Shown here one piece after another: positions 5,408 through 5,855 of a stretch of 5,855 nt of DNA. The translations under genes were made by a program, and so were the position numbers. The notes below the pieces were generated by a model. It made no database searches and was not told the origin of the DNA. It was given only the letters and a program-made list of their open reading frames with translations. Position 1 is the first letter of the stretch, and every line of letters begins with the position of its first letter. Location: NCBI GenBank assembly GCA_021805585.1, contig JAJZEY010000505.1, forward strand, positions 1 to 5,855, written 5' to 3'. Origin of the DNA: Planctomycetota bacterium. Its GTDB lineage: Bacteria > Planctomycetota > Phycisphaerae > WQYP01.

Positions 5408-5855
5408 CTACAAACGCACGGCGTCAATAACGCCAACCCAGTGATCCGCCGTCAGCGTACCGGCAACAAAAGCCGCGATCACATCGAATACCTGGTCGGA
5501 AAATCCGCCAATATTCAAAATATCCGCCCGTTCCACACTCTGTGTGGTCGCGTTGGGTTGCAGATCAATGCAGACCATTTTCGCCGCCGGGTTACGCCCT
5601 TTGAAAATGGCCCACTGATTCATGGTTTCAGTGCGGCTTCCACCAAAGCGGCCGTAATGTGGCGAATCAATCCAGCTTTCGTTGTCCGACACATAAATCA
5701 CCAGATCGCCCGATGCGCTGCGGCGGTTCAATTCCGCCAAGGGTGCCGAACAGTTGGTGCCACCCGGTGGAAGCCTGGAAAACTTTGCGGCGTTGGTCAG
5801 CACGGCGTCGCGCGGGTTGTAGTCAACCGGCACAACACGGGTCTCAAAAGCCAGA
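5408..5855 (-). CDS. rsr: Ro60-like RNA-binding protein Rsr (TROVE family), C-terminal end; 5' part lies beyond the window
   Basis: Rsr is the bacterial Ro60 orthologue. It has a HEAT-repeat ring that binds single-stranded ends of misfolded RNA and, on its outside, Y RNA, plus a C-terminal von Willebrand A (vWA) domain. Only the last 148 residues are visible, all within the vWA domain. They show the metal-site threonine segment PPGGTNCSAPL, the following strand DLVIYVSDNESW with the metal-site aspartate, AKMVCIDLQPNATTQ, and the closing DILNIGGFSDQVFDVIAAF...WVGVIDAVRL, all typical of TROVE proteins. The first metal-site motif (DxSxS) and the TROVE ring lie upstream of base 5855. A GTG at 5833-5831 is internal; the frame continues to the window edge. 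The gene ends in TAG. Its position just before the Y RNA array and rtcBA matches the rsr-yrl-rtcBA arrangement known from Salmonella. Confidence 0.95.
   Translation of the reverse strand, partial: LAFETRVVPVDYNPRDAVLTNAAKFSRLPPGGTNCSAPLAELNRRSASGDLVIYVSDNESWIDSPHYGRFGGSRTETMNQWAIFKGRNPAAKMVCIDLQPNATTQSVERADILNIGGFSDQVFDVIAAFVAGTLTADHWVGVIDAVRL

Overview
This window carries two unrelated convergent units. The + strand (1-2013) holds the 3' half of rpoC, the RNA polymerase beta' subunit, which ends in a strong intrinsic terminator. The - strand holds an RNA-repair and RNA-quality-control cluster. In its own reading direction this runs: 3' end of rsr (the bacterial Ro60 orthologue, 5855-5408), a roughly 650-base non-coding stretch (5407-4749), rtcB (RNA ligase, 4712-3201) and rtcA (RNA 3'-phosphate cyclase, 3159-2128). 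Every gene product is recognised from motifs read in the translation; no search was run.

The non-coding stretch is the main interest. By hand folding, the - strand can form four tandem Y-RNA-like transcripts, called here Y1 (5398-5314), Y2 (5240-5111), Y3 (5061-4898) and Y4 (4895-4756). All four share one design: a basal helix of unrelated sequence but compensatory pairing, then an asymmetric internal loop with 5' side ATGCC or ATGCG. The 3' side of that loop is ATTTTTG or ACTTTTG in Y1-Y3 and diverges in Y4. Y2, Y3 and Y4 then share a second helix with a G.U pair at the same (fifth) position. These three also carry a tRNA-type T arm, followed by an acceptor-like stem closed by a loop. Y3 and Y4 then continue into a canonical tRNA D arm. 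The order T arm, closed acceptor stem, D arm is a circularly permuted tRNA with its ends at the anticodon position. That is the topology described for YrlA Y RNAs, the tRNA mimics found beside rsr and rtcBA in Salmonella. Y2 has the T arm but no D arm; Y1 has no tRNA-like part.

Expected joint function, from known families: Rsr is a ring-shaped RNA-binding protein tethered by Y RNAs to partner RNA-processing proteins. RtcB joins RNA ends bearing 2',3'-cyclic or 3'-phosphate to 5'-OH. RtcA converts 3'-phosphates to 2',3'-cyclic phosphates. A run of seven T after the basal helix of Y4, 36 bases before rtcB, suggests that the Y RNA transcript can end there and that rtcBA expression depends on read-through or on a separate signal.

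Organism: the RpoC C-terminal half looks like a PVC-group bacterium, most likely a planctomycete. This is an inference from sequence feel and not a search. Codon use is moderately GC rich and uniform across all the genes, so there is no sign of recent transfer. No IS element, CRISPR array or ordinary tRNA or rRNA gene is seen.
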